A stretch of DNA of 64,000 nucleotides from Ottelia alismoides (lineage: Eukaryota > Streptophyta > Magnoliopsida > Alismatales > Hydrocharitaceae). The notes under the pieces are model-generated. The model saw nothing but the letters and a program-made list of their open reading frames with translations, was not told the origin of the DNA and made no database searches. Positions within the stretch are counted from its first letter, which is position 1. Each line of letters begins with the position of its first letter. This document shows, piece by piece, positions 43,371 through 53,788 of this stretch. The position numbers and the translations under genes were made by a program. Location of the stretch: the NCBI GenBank assembly GCA_037367405.1, contig JAZKJV010002317.1, positions 496,001 through 560,000 of the forward strand, read 5' to 3'.

Positions 43371-44468
43371 GTCCTCTCATGGAAGGTTGGGTTGTTGGCA
43401 ATGAAAAGAGCAACTTGGTTGTTGCATTGGAGGTGCATGTGAAGGGACATCTCAATAATTATGTTGGACAAAACAGATCTGACTCACATCATCTCTGTGC
43501 TTCTATGTGCCATAGATCTGTACTATGATTCTGCACTAGATCTGGCATCTATTGTCTGTTTCATGCTCTTCCATGACACCAAGGAGCTCCCTATGAACAC
43601 TGCAAAGCCAAAGGTAGACTCCGTATCCTTGGAACATCTCGCGTAATCTACATCTGCATACATTGTATAGGCTAGGGATGTGGCTCTACTAAATAAAAGA
43701 CCATTGCTAGGCAATGTTCTCAGATACCTCAGAATCATATGGTTTGCATATGTGCTTGTCTAGGCTGCACCATGAACTGACTCACTCAACTTGCTGCAAA
43801 GGATATATCATCCTAGTGATTGTCACATATAGGAGCATCCGAACGAGTTCCCTATACCTCCTCTTGTCTACCTCCTCAATGTCTTCATCATATAGCTTCT
43901 AGTTCGGGCCCATAGGAGTGGTGGTATGCCAGCAATCTGCCATACCCATCTCATAGAGGAGATCCACAATGTACTTCCTCTGGTCATCACAAGACCTCGC
44001 TGCTTCCTAGCAAGCTCCAGTCCAAGGAAGTAACACATCCTGTCAAGGTCCTTGGTTACAAACTGTTGACTAAGGAAAACCTTAGCTACATGAATGCTCT
44101 GCACATCATCCCTATAATAATGATATCATCAACATAAACCAATATATCGATTATACATCTATGAGATCTCTGAGCAAACAATGAGTGATCTGCAGTTGAT
44201 CTCACGAACCCCTGCTGCTCTATCAAGTTCGAGAGATTCTAAAACCATGCTCTTGAACTCTGCTTAATGCCATATATAGCCTTATGAAGTCAGCAAACTT
44301 TCTAACATTCTCCCTTAGCAACGGACCCATGCGACTGTTGCATATAAACTTCCTCATGTTGGTCACCATAGAGAAATACATTCGTCACATGAAGCTGATA
44401 TAAGGGTCAGTCCCCTGTCACTGCAACAGAGAGAAGGATCCACAGTGTAGACTACCAAACCACTGGAG
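43371..44468 (-). pseudogene. Copia RNase H and RT fragment (left half)
   Basis: 43523-43738 reads MILRYLRTLPSNGLLFSR, YADVDYARCSKDTESTFG and SWKSMKQTIDARSS (RNase H). 43380-43470 carries HLQCNNQVALFIANNPTFHERT-type sequence. 43868-44104 carries AKVFLSQQFVTKDLDRMCYFLGLELA (RT after the active site). 44200-44460 continues towards the RT N-terminus. The gene is interrupted at 44469 by a hAT MITE and resumes at 47956. Confidence 0.8.
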
Positions 44469-44592
44469 CATGGTTTCAGATTTCATTAAATATCGGTGAA
44501 ATGAGGAGGGTTGCGCGTTAGGTTGCCGACAGCCAGCGCAGGAGAGATAAATTCATAAATAGTGTTCTTAATTTCTTCTAAGAACACTATTT

Positions 44593-45324
44593 ATGAATTT
44601 ATCTCGAAACCGTTCGGATCTTTTAAACATGGATTTAAGCAAACATACAGATTTCGTTAGGGCGTTCCCTACTTGCGACGCGTTGCATCGCCCGAATGCA
44701 ATGAAAAATTGGCAAGGGCCGCTACATCGCAGCCTGGATGTAGTTCAAAATTTACAAGGGTTCTCGCATGAGGAACGCATGCGGGTAAATAAGCTAGTTC
44801 CGCTGCATCACCGCTCGGATGCAGTCCAAAATTTGCAAGGGTTCTCGCATAATGGACGCATGCGAGTAAAGAAGTTAGTCCAAAAGAGATTGCAAAGGAA
44901 GTTACGGATTGGTAGTTGGAATATCAGTACTTTAACTGGAAAATTGATGGAGATAGTGGATACAATGGAAAGAAGGAAGATTCATATATTATGTCTTCAA
45001 GAGACTAAATGGGTTGGAGAGAAAGCAAGGGAGATCGAGAAGACAAGCTGTAAACTTTGGTATTCAGGTAAAGATAAGGGCATAAACGGTGTTGGAGTGG
45101 TTGTTCATAAAGATTTGAAGGATTGTGTGGTTGAGGTGCAAAGATTTGGGGATCGGATTATTTTGCTAAAGTTGGTGCTTGAAGAAGAAATTCTGAATAT
45201 CATCTCAGTTTATGCACCACAAATTGGTTTAGATAAAAGGACTAAACAAGCTTTTTGGGAGGATATGGATAAGATTTTACAAGGAATCCCACACAGAGAT
45301 GATTTGCATAGGTGGAGATCTTAA
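44593..45324 (+). pseudogene. RTE endonuclease, N-terminal frame
   Basis: The 243-codon frame starts at ATG 44593. Residues ~45-100 contain a tandem 27-residue repeat (LHRSLDVVQNLQGFSHEER and its second copy). The AP-endonuclease-like fold begins at LRIGSWNISTLTG (~107), with the catalytic Glu in LCLQETKWV and the block ISVYAPQIGLD. The frame fails at ~45295, just before the Asp/Asn block, and the rest of the same domain continues in the next frame. One missing base near 45290 explains this. Confidence 0.88.
44719..44880 (+). repeat. 81 bp in-frame tandem duplication in the RTE ORF
   Basis: CCGCT(A/G)CATC starts units at 44719 and 44800. Both encode a 27-residue segment ending RMRVNKLV or RMRVKKLV. 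The copies have diverged at several bases, so the duplication predates this insertion. Confidence 0.88.
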
Positions 45325-47743
45325 TGGCCATGTGGGAAAAGATGCTTCAGGGTATGCAAGTGTGCATGGAGGACATGGTTTTGGGGATAGAAACGAAGAG
45401 GGAAAAGGCATTCTGGATTTTGTAACTGCATATGATCTTTTCATAGCAAACACTCTTTTCAAGAAGAGGGAGGAGCATTTAATTACTTATAAGAGTGGCT
45501 CAACTAGAACACAGATCGATTACTTTGCGTTGAGGAGAAGAGATCGGTTATGTTGCAAAGATTTCAAAGTAATCCCTGGAGAGAGTTTGACAACCCAACA
45601 TCACTTGTTAGTCTTGGATTTACAAACAAAAGGGCTGGTAAAGAAAAGGAAGGTTCCTAAGATCACTAGAACTAAGTGGTGGAATCTTCCGCTGAAGCAA
45701 TCAAGCTTTAGGGAGAAGGTTTTAGAAGACTTATCTTGGGATTGTAGCGGTAGTGCAAATGAGATGTGGGAGGCAGTAGCATCTTGTATCCGAAAGGTAG
45801 CCAAAGAGATGCTAGGCGAGTCAAAAGGAGGAGCTCCGGGTCAAAAGGAGGCTTGGTGGTGGAGTGAAGGGGTGCAAGAGAAGTTAAAAATTAAAAGAGC
45901 TTGCTTTAAAGCTATGTCTAAGGATAGAACAGTGGAAACTGTCACAGACTATAAAATAGCGAAGAAGGAAGCAAAGAAGGCTGTAAGCGAAGCTAAGTCA
46001 AAAGCTTATGAGGTTTTGTATAAAAATTTCAACTCTAAGGAGGGCCAGAAGGATATATTCAGGTTGGCCAAAGTAAGAGAAAGAAAGATCAAAGACCTTT
46101 CTCAAGTGAGATGCATTAAGGACGAGGAAGGTCACGTGCTTGTTACTCAGAAGGATATAGAGACTAGATGGGAGCAATACTTCCATAAACTTTTCATTGG
46201 AGAAGGAAATAGAGAGATCACTTTGGGTGATCTAGCTAGTAGTGAAAGTTACTTGAATCGTGCATGCTATAGACGAGTACAAAGAAAAGAAGTAGAGGAG
46301 GCTTTGAAGGTTATGAGACCTGGGAAAGGTGTTGGACCGGATGACATCCCTGTAGAAGTATGGAAAGTTTTAGGTGAGCGTGGTTTGACCTGGCTTACGA
46401 ATCTATTCAATGTTATTTGGCGAAGCAAGAAAATGCCTGAAGATTGGAGGAGTATTGTGGTGCCTCTTTATAAGAACAAAGGAGACATTCAAAATTGTTT
46501 AAATTACAGAGGTATCAAGCTGATGAGTCACACTATGAAAATTTGGGAACGTGTGATCGAAAGAAGGTTGAGACAAGTTTCCCAAATAAAAGAAAACCAA
46601 TTCGGATTCATGCCAGGTCGCTCAACTATTGAAGCCATCCATTTGCTGAGGAGAACAATGGAGATTTATAGAGCTAAAAGGAAGAATCTCCATATGATCT
46701 TTATTGATTTGGAGAAGGCTTATGATTCCATCCCACGAGAGATACTGTGGAGAGTTTTGGAGAAGAGACAAGTACATGTCCTATACATTAATCTCATAAA
46801 GGATATGTATGATAGGGCTTTATCTTGTGTAAGGACCCCGACGGGGAAGACTGACTATTTTGATATCAACATTGGTTTACATCAAGGTTCAGCTTTGAGT
46901 CCATTTCTTTTTACTTTGATTATGGACGAGTTGACAAGTCACATTCAGGATGAGTTACCTTGGTGTATGTTATTTGCTGATGATATTGTGTTGATTGACG
47001 AGACTAGAGATGGAGTAAATGAGAAGCTTGAGGTTTGGAGACATGAATTGGAGACTAAAGATTTTCGTATAAGTAGGGCTAAGACGGAATATATGGAATG
47101 CACCTTTGATGGAAGCAATGGTGAAGGAATCAAGGTGAAGATTGGTGACGATAACATTCAGAAGAGAGATTCTTTTAGATATCTGCGATCTATTTTGCAG
47201 CATGATGGGGAAATTGATGGAGATGTTACTAATAGAATAAATGCAGGCTGGCTAAAGTGGAGAGGAGCCTCCGTTGTTCTCTGTGATAAGAAAATTCCTT
47301 TAAAAATTAAAGGAAAGTTTTACAAAGCAGTCGTGAGACCTGCTATGCTTTATGGTTCTGAATGTTGGCCTGTGAACCATAGACATGTGCAGAGAATGGC
47401 TGTAGCAGAAATGAAAATGCTAAGATGGATGTGTGGACATACACGTAAAGATCGGATTTGGAATGATGCAATCAGAAAGAAAGTTGGTGTAGCTCCGATC
47501 GAGGATAAGATGCGAGAAAACCGCTTAAGATGGTTTGGTCATTTGCAAAGAAGGTCGACTGATGCACCGGTTAGGAGATGCGAGTGGTGGGATGTTGAGC
47601 CGGCTAAGAGAGGGCGAGGACGACCCAAGAAGTGTTGGAAAGAGACTATACGAAGGGATCTTAGTTTTTTGGATATAAGTCCGAGATTGACCCAAGATAG
47701 ATCTGAATCGAGGCGAAGAATCCATGTAGCCGACCCTACTTAA
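45299..47743 (+). CDS. RTE reverse transcriptase (with endonuclease C-terminal half)
   Basis: 814 open codons. Residues ~1-115 complete the endonuclease (IGGDLNGHVG with catalytic Asp and Asn, RTQIDYFALRRRD, TTQHHLLVLD). RT follows from ~330: GVGPDDIPVEVWK, LYKNKGDIQNCLNYRGIKL, ENQFGFMPGRSTIEAI, FIDLEKAYDSIPRE, GLHQGSALSPFLF, and the active site FADDIVLID. The C-terminus has YGSECWPVNHRH, RWFGHLQRRS and the basic RGRGRPKKCWKE segment ending HVADPT, the usual RTE end. The chosen start is nominal, since the natural start lies in the upstream frame. The RT part looks intact. Confidence 0.9.
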   Translation: MICIGGDLNGHVGKDASGYASVHGGHGFGDRNEEGKGILDFVTAYDLFIANTLFKKREEHLITYKSGSTRTQIDYFALRRRDRLCCKDFKVIPGESLTTQHHLLVLDLQTKGLVKKRKVPKITRTKWWNLPLKQSSFREKVLEDLSWDCSGSANEMWEAVASCIRKVAKEMLGESKGGAPGQKEAWWWSEGVQEKLKIKRACFKAMSKDRTVETVTDYKIAKKEAKKAVSEAKSKAYEVLYKNFNSKEGQKDIFRLAKVRERKIKDLSQVRCIKDEEGHVLVTQKDIETRWEQYFHKLFIGEGNREITLGDLASSESYLNRACYRRVQRKEVEEALKVMRPGKGVGPDDIPVEVWKVLGERGLTWLTNLFNVIWRSKKMPEDWRSIVVPLYKNKGDIQNCLNYRGIKLMSHTMKIWERVIERRLRQVSQIKENQFGFMPGRSTIEAIHLLRRTMEIYRAKRKNLHMIFIDLEKAYDSIPREILWRVLEKRQVHVLYINLIKDMYDRALSCVRTPTGKTDYFDINIGLHQGSALSPFLFTLIMDELTSHIQDELPWCMLFADDIVLIDETRDGVNEKLEVWRHELETKDFRISRAKTEYMECTFDGSNGEGIKVKIGDDNIQKRDSFRYLRSILQHDGEIDGDVTNRINAGWLKWRGASVVLCDKKIPLKIKGKFYKAVVRPAMLYGSECWPVNHRHVQRMAVAEMKMLRWMCGHTRKDRIWNDAIRKKVGVAPIEDKMRENRLRWFGHLQRRSTDAPVRRCEWWDVEPAKRGRGRPKKCWKETIRRDLSFLDISPRLTQDRSESRRRIHVADPT

Positions 47744-47947
47744 TTGTGGGAAAAGGCTTTGTTGTTGTTGTTGTTGTATCGGTGAAATATCGGTGAAATT
47801 TCGATTTTGACATGGGATCAAATTTCGAGCAAAATGCCGGTATAAGAGCCTTCCTTCACAAAGGTTGCTTAAATATGCGAAATGTCATCGAAATTTCATT
47901 TCAACATGGTATCGATATGATACCCGATATCGAAATCTAAAACCTTG

Positions 47948-48260
47948 CACTGGAAAGAAAATATCCTAATACTCCACCACATATGTCTGGGTGAACCCAC
48001 GAGCCACAAGCCTTGCCTTGTAATGATCTATGCATTGCCGAATCTGCTTGGTGCTTCACTTTGAACACCGATTTGCTTTCCTATAGGACTGTAACAATGC
48101 TCCATGTGCAACATGACTGTGATACGACCATCCCCTCCTCCATGGTAAGTCGCCATTGGCTTTGCTTGAGAGCCTCGTAGTATTTGCTTGGGATTTCAAT
48201 GGTAGATAATCCCACAACAAACTTTTTGAAATCTATCGAAAGTCGTGCCGGAGACACATC
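47948..48260 (-). pseudogene. Copia RT N-terminal part and linker (right half)
   Basis: Continuation of the 43371-44468 gene after the MITE. The - strand reads a WVHPDICGG-like segment, MEEGMVV and EALKQSQWRL in shifted frames. It ends against the tandem repeat at 48271; integrase and gag are missing. Confidence 0.7.
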
Positions 48261-48270
48261 CTGTGAGGGG

Positions 48271-48438
48271 GTATATCGTACAAGTACGTTTGCCTTTATG
48301 CAAGGCTATAGGCCACCCCATATCATTCTTATGTGGTGGTCATTGCTCTTCTAGTATATCTCGTACATGTACGTTTGCCTTTATGCACGACAATATGCCA
48401 CCCCAGATCATTCTTATGTGGTGGTCATTGCTCTTCTA
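48271..48438. repeat. 83 bp tandem duplication beside Copia-5
   Basis: GTATATCGTACAAGTACG (48271) and GTATATCTCGTACATGTACG (48354) start two units that share GTTTGCCTTTATGCA and ATCATTCTTATGTGGTGGTC. A third partial start GTATATC lies at 48439, next to the Copia-5 target site. Confidence 0.85.
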
Positions 48439-48450
48439 GTATATCTTACT

Positions 48451-48617
48451 TGTTAAAGGGATAAATTTAGATAATTAAAAAGGACCCAAGGGTTCTCTTA
48501 TATAGGAGAAAAACCCATTGGATAAGGTACAATAAGAGGAAAGGATAAATAGATGATTACAAAAGATAAAGCTAAATTTAAAAATGAATTTTCTAAATAT
48601 AGGAATTATTTCAAACT
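48451..48617 (-). repeat. 3' LTR of Copia-5
   Basis: It starts TGTTAAAGGG and ends near TTTCAAAC, where the other LTR has CTCAACA. CTCCCCCTCAAGCTGG follows as the polypurine-tract complement. TATATA at 48499-48504 lies inside the dyad TTCTCTTATATAGGAGAA. Confidence 0.88.
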
Positions 48618-48622
48618 CCCCC

Positions 48623-50126
48623 TCAAGCTGGAGCGTAGATATCAATAAGACTCATCTTGGAACAACATTTCTGATAAGGTCCCCTTGCTAGAGACTTTGT
48701 AAGTATATCTGATGTCTGCTCTCCAGAGTTGACATGTGTAGTAGTGATAATACCCTTTTGTATCATGTCACGAGTGTAGTGACAATCCACCTCTATGTGC
48801 TTCGTCCTTTCATGAAAGGCTGGGTTATTTGCAATGAAGAGAGCAGCTTGATTATCACACTGGAGATGCATGGGAAGATGTACTTCTATAGTTAGGTCAG
48901 TAAGAACAGATCTGACCCACATCATTTCTGTGCTAGCCTGTGCCATGGCCCTATATTCTGATTCAACACTTGATCTAGCAACCATCGTTTGCTTCTTACT
49001 TTTCCATGAAACAAGAGAGTTTCCTATGAACACAACAAATCCAGATGTAGACTTTCTATCTTTTGGACACCCAGCATAATCTGCATCTGCGCATGCTGTC
49101 ACTGATAGAGATGTGCCTCTCCTGAAAAGAAGTCTAGTACCAGGTGAAGTCTTCAGGTATCTTAGAATCATATGGACTGTATCCATACGTGCCTGTCTAG
49201 GCTGCTCCATAAATTGACTCACTTTGCTTACTGCAAATGCTATGTCGGGCCTGGTAATAGTTACATATAGTAGCTTGCCAACCAGCTCTCTGTATCTTCT
49301 CTTGTCGACTTCCTCAGTATCATCATCATACAACTTCATGCTTGGGTCAAGCGGAGTAGTGGCAGGTCTGCAATCTGCCATGCCTGTCTCTGAGAGAAGA
49401 TCTATAACATATTTTCTCTGGGTCATTACAAGACCCCGTTGATTCTTGGCAAACTCTATTCCAAGAAAGTAACGTAAATGTCCAAGGTCCTTGGTCACAA
49501 ACTGCTGACCTAGGAAGTCCTTGGCATCCTGAATACCCTGCTCGTCATCTCCTATGATAATAATGTCATCAACATAAATAAGAATGACTATAATACCTCT
49601 ATGGGTCTTCTGTATGAACAAGAAGTGATCTGCAGTTGATCTCACAAACCCTTGCTGCTCTATCAGGTCCGAGAGCTTCTGGAACCATGCTCTTGGACTC
49701 TGCTTGAGACCATAGATGGCCTTGTGTAGCCTGCAAACCTTCTGACACTCCCCCTCAACAACAAACCCAGGTGGTTGCTGCATGTAGACCTCCTCCTGTA
49801 GATCACCATAGAGGAATGCATTCTTCACATCGAGCTGATAAAGAGGCCAATCTCATGTCATGGCAACAGCAAGGAGAATACGTAGAGTAGAATGTCTGGC
49901 AACTGGGGAGAAAGTATCATGATAGTCCACCCCATATGTCTGGGTGAACCCTCGTGCCACAAGTCTCGTCTTATAGCGATCCACACTGCCATCCGCGCAC
50001 AGTGAATACCCATTTGCATCCCACAATTGACGTGTCAACGGGAGCAGAAACAAGACTCCACATACCATGTGATTGTAGCATAGCCATCTCCTCCTCCATG
50101 GCAATCCTCCAGTAACTATCTTTGAG
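48623..50126 (-). pseudogene. Copia-5 reverse transcriptase and RNase H
   Basis: 48623-49828 is open for 401 codons: DLQEEVYMQQPPGFVVEGE, LHKAIYGLKQSPRAWF, IYVDDIIIIGDD (intact active site), TKDLGHLRYFLGIEF, TRPDIAFAVSKVSQFME. RNase H follows with CADADYAGCPKDRKS, SWKSKKQTMVARSSVESEY, CDNQAALFIANNP and HIEVDCHYTRD, with all acidic ligands kept. The end is LIDIYAPA. Upstream, 49853-50104 gives RT fingers ([30 protein letters not shown]) and stops at a TGA where Copia-2 has an Arg CGA codon. A frameshift lies near 50000-50010. Confidence 0.92.
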
Positions 50127-51733
50127 AGCCTCCTAGTATGTCCGTGGTATTTGCACTGCTGATAGTGCTAGCGTAAATCTCCTGACATCTTTTGACAATC
50201 TTTCCAAAGAACTCTGGGCTGCAAGAGGGTAAGTAGCACATGTCCTTTTTTGCTTTCGCAAAGCAATTGGTATGTCAAGATCATCTGCCAAATCATGGGC
50301 CTGGATATCTCCCTCTTGAGAGGGTACATGCTCCTCATGTCTAGAATCCTGTTGTTCAGTCAAATCAGGAGTGCCATCAGTAGAAACAATATGCTCATTA
50401 CATACCTGAGGCGTGCTGGATGATGGGCAAGGCTGTGAGCAAGACGAATAGAGCGAGATTTGCGAGGAAAAATACGAGGCAAGAACTGAACTAGCGGAGG
50501 TGGTGGAGGTGGTGGTGGAGGTGGTGGCGGAGATGGTTGAGGGTGAGGGGTAGGTGAAGATGAAGGACTAACTGAAGGTGGTGCTAGCATGTATATTCCA
50601 TTATCAGAGTCAGATGGAATAAGTCTGTCACCTGTAGGAGAAAAATACATGACCGACTCAAAGAAAGTAACGTTAGCACTAACAAAATATTTCTGGCTTA
50701 GTGGATCAAAGCAACGATACCCCTTTTGGGTATGAGAGTAACCGACAAACACACACTTGATAGCTCTAGGAGAGAGCTTGTCACGCCCTGGAGAGACATC
50801 ATGAACAAAGGCAACAGATCCAAACACACGAGGTGTAAGAGAGAAAAGATCCTTCTCGGGAAACACAATCGAGTAAGGAATCTTTTCTCCTAACACGGAT
50901 GAGGGCATACGGTTAATCAAATAACAAGCGGTAAGGACAGCATCACCCCAGTAAGCATGAGGAGGACGGCCCTGTATTAACAATGTTCTGGTTACATCAA
51001 GCAGGTGACGATGTTTGCGCTCGGCAACACCGTTTTGCTGGGAAGTGTAGACACATGATGTCTGGTGAACAATGCCATTGGATCTAAGGAACTCAGAAAG
51101 ATGTAAGGTGCAAAATTCCAAGGCATTATCAGTACGAAGAAACTTGACTTTGGCAGAAAAAATATTCTTTATTTCATTAATAAAATGCCTGATAACAGAT
51201 CTAACCTCAGATTTATTTTTTAATAAGAAAATCCAGTAAAGTCCAGAAAAATCATCTACAACTACGAGATAAAAACGGTGTCCTTGGAGATCAGGAACAC
51301 GACTAGGACCCCAAATGTCTAAATGAAGGAGCTCAAATAATTGAGAACTGCTCCGACTCTGACGGGATGGAAAAGGGGAACGGTGATGCTTCCCAAGTTG
51401 GCATGCCTCACACTGAAAAGAGGATCGTGTAGAAATCTGAGGGAGAACATGGCATAGCTTCTGCAGAGGAAGATGTCCAAACCTCAGGTGCCATAGATAA
51501 GGAGAGACAGGTCCTGTAGGTATAATTGAAACATTAGCATGAGTGGGTTGGACCAGTCTGTAGAGTCCTCGCTGCTCACGGCCACATCCAATCACCCTGC
51601 CCGTGAGTATGTCCTGAAACACAAGAGATGAAGGGTCAAAGATGGCACGACAATGCAGATCCGTAGTGATCTGACTAATAGATAGTAAATTCATCTGAAA
51701 AGCAAGAGCATATAAAACATTCTTCAGGCGCAT
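50127..51733 (-). pseudogene. Copia-5 integrase and linker
   Basis: 50360-51733 is open for 457 codons. The zinc domain is HLRFGHLP...CEACQLGKH. The catalytic core has LDIWGPS, RTDNALEF and NGVAERKHRH, giving all three acidic residues. C-terminal blocks are GDAVLTACYLINRMPSS and KCVFVGYSHTQKGYRCFDP. A Pro-rich linker with a run of 12 prolines follows and loses the frame near 50480. 50133-50363 carries the rest of the linker (LDIPIALRKQKRTCATYPL) and ends at TAG before EALKDSYW. The integrase domain itself looks complete. Confidence 0.93.
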
Positions 51734-51745
51734 GGAAGGTGTGAA

Positions 51746-52891
51746 CTACACCTCCCCCTGTCCTGTAACAGGTAAGTGGTCGCCATTAGCAATAACGACC
51801 CATCTGCCAGGTGGTATAGCCATGTAGGACTTCAGCTGTGTTTTGTCTCCACACAAGTGGTGAGAAGCACCAGAGTCCATAATCCATTCTGTTATTTCTG
51901 CATTTGTACTACCAGTAAAAGCATATGTGATACCTGAGGAGCTTGAAGAGGTTCTGGATACTGTAGCGATATCTATGGTGGTGTCAGCACTAGGAGTTAT
52001 GATCTCTCGAATACGAGAGACGATATCATCCAATCGAGGATCGGCCTGCGGAGATGTAGTCTCTGAGGACGTAATCTGCTCTGCTGCTCGACCAGAAATA
52101 GGATATCCATGCTTATGATAGCATATATCCTCTGTATGTCCAGGCTTGTGGCAATAGGTGCAGGGACCACGTTGGCGTCCCCCGCCTCTTCCTCGAGGTG
52201 TGCGTCCTCTGAGTTGGGTCGCACCACCTCGTCCACGAGAGGCGGCCATCGCTGAGGAGTTTGAAGACGTGGGTGAAGGGATGACGAGCCGACTGAGACG
52301 GCTATAGGCCTCCTCTATAGGGGGAATGGTCGCTCCAGTAAGAAGATGAGTACGTGCAGCATCATATTCTTTGTCAATTCCATCCATAAAAACTCCAACC
52401 ATCGTGGAGTTCCTATATGTCTTCTACTGCTCAGTAGACGTAGTAATGGGCATGTAGCTATGAAGCTTTTCAAACATACCGCATAGTGAAGAATAATAAA
52501 CATGCAAGGGACGACCATTCTGCTTGGTGTTGTAGATATCGAACTGGAGTTGAAGAATCTTGGATTCATTCTTTGCCTGGGCATAGGTGGATGCCAAAGT
52601 GTCCCACATTGCCTTCGCAGTTGGCTGAGTTAGTATATCATAAGCTATTTTTGTAGAAAAAGTCCCGCAAAGCCAAACGTGTGCATACGCGTCATCTTGC
52701 TTCCAAGAAGCATTTGCCCCAGTTTTGTTTGTTGGTTCTGCATCTGTCAAGATGTGTTCCTTGTTGTTGCACTACATGAGGGTGAGAAATTGCATGGACC
52801 ACAACTCATAATTGGTCCCATCCATCTTAACGATGGGTGCTGGACCTTTAAAGGCTCCGGACAAGAAGATGTCACCCTTATTGTCAGACAT
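51746..52891 (-). pseudogene. gag-pol: Copia-5 gag and protease
   Basis: It starts at ATG 52891 (MSDNKGDIFLSGAFKG), continues with GTNYELWSMQF, then has a TAG. 52424-52750 gives AYAHVWLCGTFSTKI, AMWDTLASTYAQ and YNTKQNGRPLHVYY, ending at a TAG where Copia-2 has a Gln CAG. 51746-52402 gives MVGVFMDGIDKEYDAA, RG-rich repeats, the zinc knuckle CTYCHKPGHTEDIC, and the protease site WIMDSGASHHL, ending at a third TAG after GQGEV. All parts are in one frame, so only point changes separate them. Confidence 0.92.
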
Positions 52892-53604
52892 GATGATAAA
52901 ATAGGCAAATAACAGACTCTAACTGAGAAGTAGATCGTTATAAATAATTTTGTAGAATCATAGGAAGAATCAAACAACCATCTTTAGTAATCCGTGATGC
53001 TTGAAAAATGCGATTTAACGATCCCAAATTTGTTTAAACTGACTCGCAGCCAACAGTCCACGAAGAAAGGGCACAAAACCTGATCTTGATCGCACAGGTG
53101 GTACGAGGGTGCTTGGGCGCGAAGGAGTACGGGACCTGGTCGCACAAGACCTGGTCACACAGGAGCGTCTGGCCGTGGTGCGTGTGGGCGTGATCGTCGG
53201 GGACTGGGAAGGCGCTGGGCGTGATCGCCTTGGTCGACTGGGCGTGTGGGTTCACGCGCAAAGGAGGCTTCGTGGGCGATACCTGGGCGCAAATGAGGCG
53301 CGATCGCCTTGGTCTACACGCAAAGGAGGCGCGATATCTGGGCGCGGTGCACAGGCAGTGCACAGGCAGGGCGCGGTGCACAGGAGGGTGACGCGCGCGG
53401 GGAACTGGGGCCTGGGCACTTGAGGACGATAGAGACGCGCGGGGGCCTGGGCGCTTGGGCTTGAGGACGACAGAGACGCGTGGGGGCCTGCGTACGATGC
53501 GCAGGGAGGCGCGCAGGCGAGGAGCGCCACCGCCGATCTCAGAAGAGGCGTATGGGTCTCCGCACACGCGGCATTACTGACGGGATTGATTTAGGGATAG
53601 GAAC
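52892..53604 (-). other. Leader of Copia-5, partly GC-rich
   Basis: 53040-53570 is strongly GC-rich with repeated GCGCGG, GGGCGC and GGGGCCTGGGCGC words, in contrast to the AT-rich gag-pol. Overlapping open frames there are artefacts of composition. The last 150 bp next to gag are AT-rich. Confidence 0.65.
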
Positions 53605-53610
53605 GAGGAG

Positions 53611-53622
53611 GCTCTGATACCA
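53611..53622 (-). other. Primer-binding site of Copia-5
   Basis: GCTCTGATACCA next to the LTR is the complement of TGGTATCAGAGC and pairs with tRNA-iMet. Confidence 0.92.
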
Positions 53623-53788
53623 TGTTAAAGGGATAAACTTAGATAATTAAAAAGGACCCAAGGGTTCTCTTATATAGAAAAAAAACCCGTTGGATAAAGT
53701 ACAATAAGAGGAAAGGATAAATAGATGATTACAGAAGATAAAGCAAAATTAAAAAATGAATTTTCTAAATATAGGAATTATCTCAACA
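53623..53788 (-). repeat. 5' LTR of Copia-5 (166 bp)
   Basis: TGTTAAAGGG...TATCTCAACA. It differs from the 3' LTR by roughly eight changes, one of which destroys the right half of the TATA dyad (TATATAGAAAAAAAA here). Confidence 0.9.

Larger units (their letters stand above)
44503..47776 (+). mobile_element. RTE-type LINE, nearly full length
   Basis: It is flanked by the 12 bp duplication TATCGGTGAAAT (44491-44502 and 47777-47788), created inside the MITE. The 5' end is GAGGAGGGTTGCGCGTTAGG and the 3' end is a (TTG)n run (47760-47776), typical for RTE elements, instead of poly(A). It encodes endonuclease and RT in two overlapping frames. It is the only + strand LINE in the window and appears young: one frameshift was seen and the ORF end is intact. 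Confidence 0.93.
44469..47947. mobile_element. hAT-type MITE, CGAAATTTCG family, containing an RTE LINE
   Basis: Flanking octamers are CACTGGAG (44461-44468) and CACTGGAA (47948-47955). Ends are CATGGTTTCAGATTTC and, on the complement, CAAGGTTTTAGATTTC. Without the LINE and its target duplication the MITE is about 190 bp, close to the 205 bp copy at 31868-32072. Its right part has CGAAATTTC, TTTCGAGC and a GGTATCGATATGATACC dyad. The Copia RT gene continues on both sides. Confidence 0.88.
48451..53788 (-). mobile_element. Copia-5: complete short-LTR Copia element
   Basis: LTRs of 167 bp (48451-48617) and 166 bp (53623-53788) are flanked by a perfect TTACT duplication (48446-48450 and 53789-53793). 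Purine tract, RT-RNase H, integrase, protease, gag, GC-rich leader and primer site lie in between on -. Most of gag-pol can be followed in one frame from ATG 52891 to 48623. It has about five in-frame stops and two frameshifts. Same family as Copia-2 and the + fragment at 24303. Confidence 0.95.

Noticed and set aside
53034..53567. 177-codon frame on - with many Pro, Arg and Ala codons
   Set aside because: It lies in the GC-rich Copia-5 leader between primer site and gag, with equally long frames on the other strand. No known domain.
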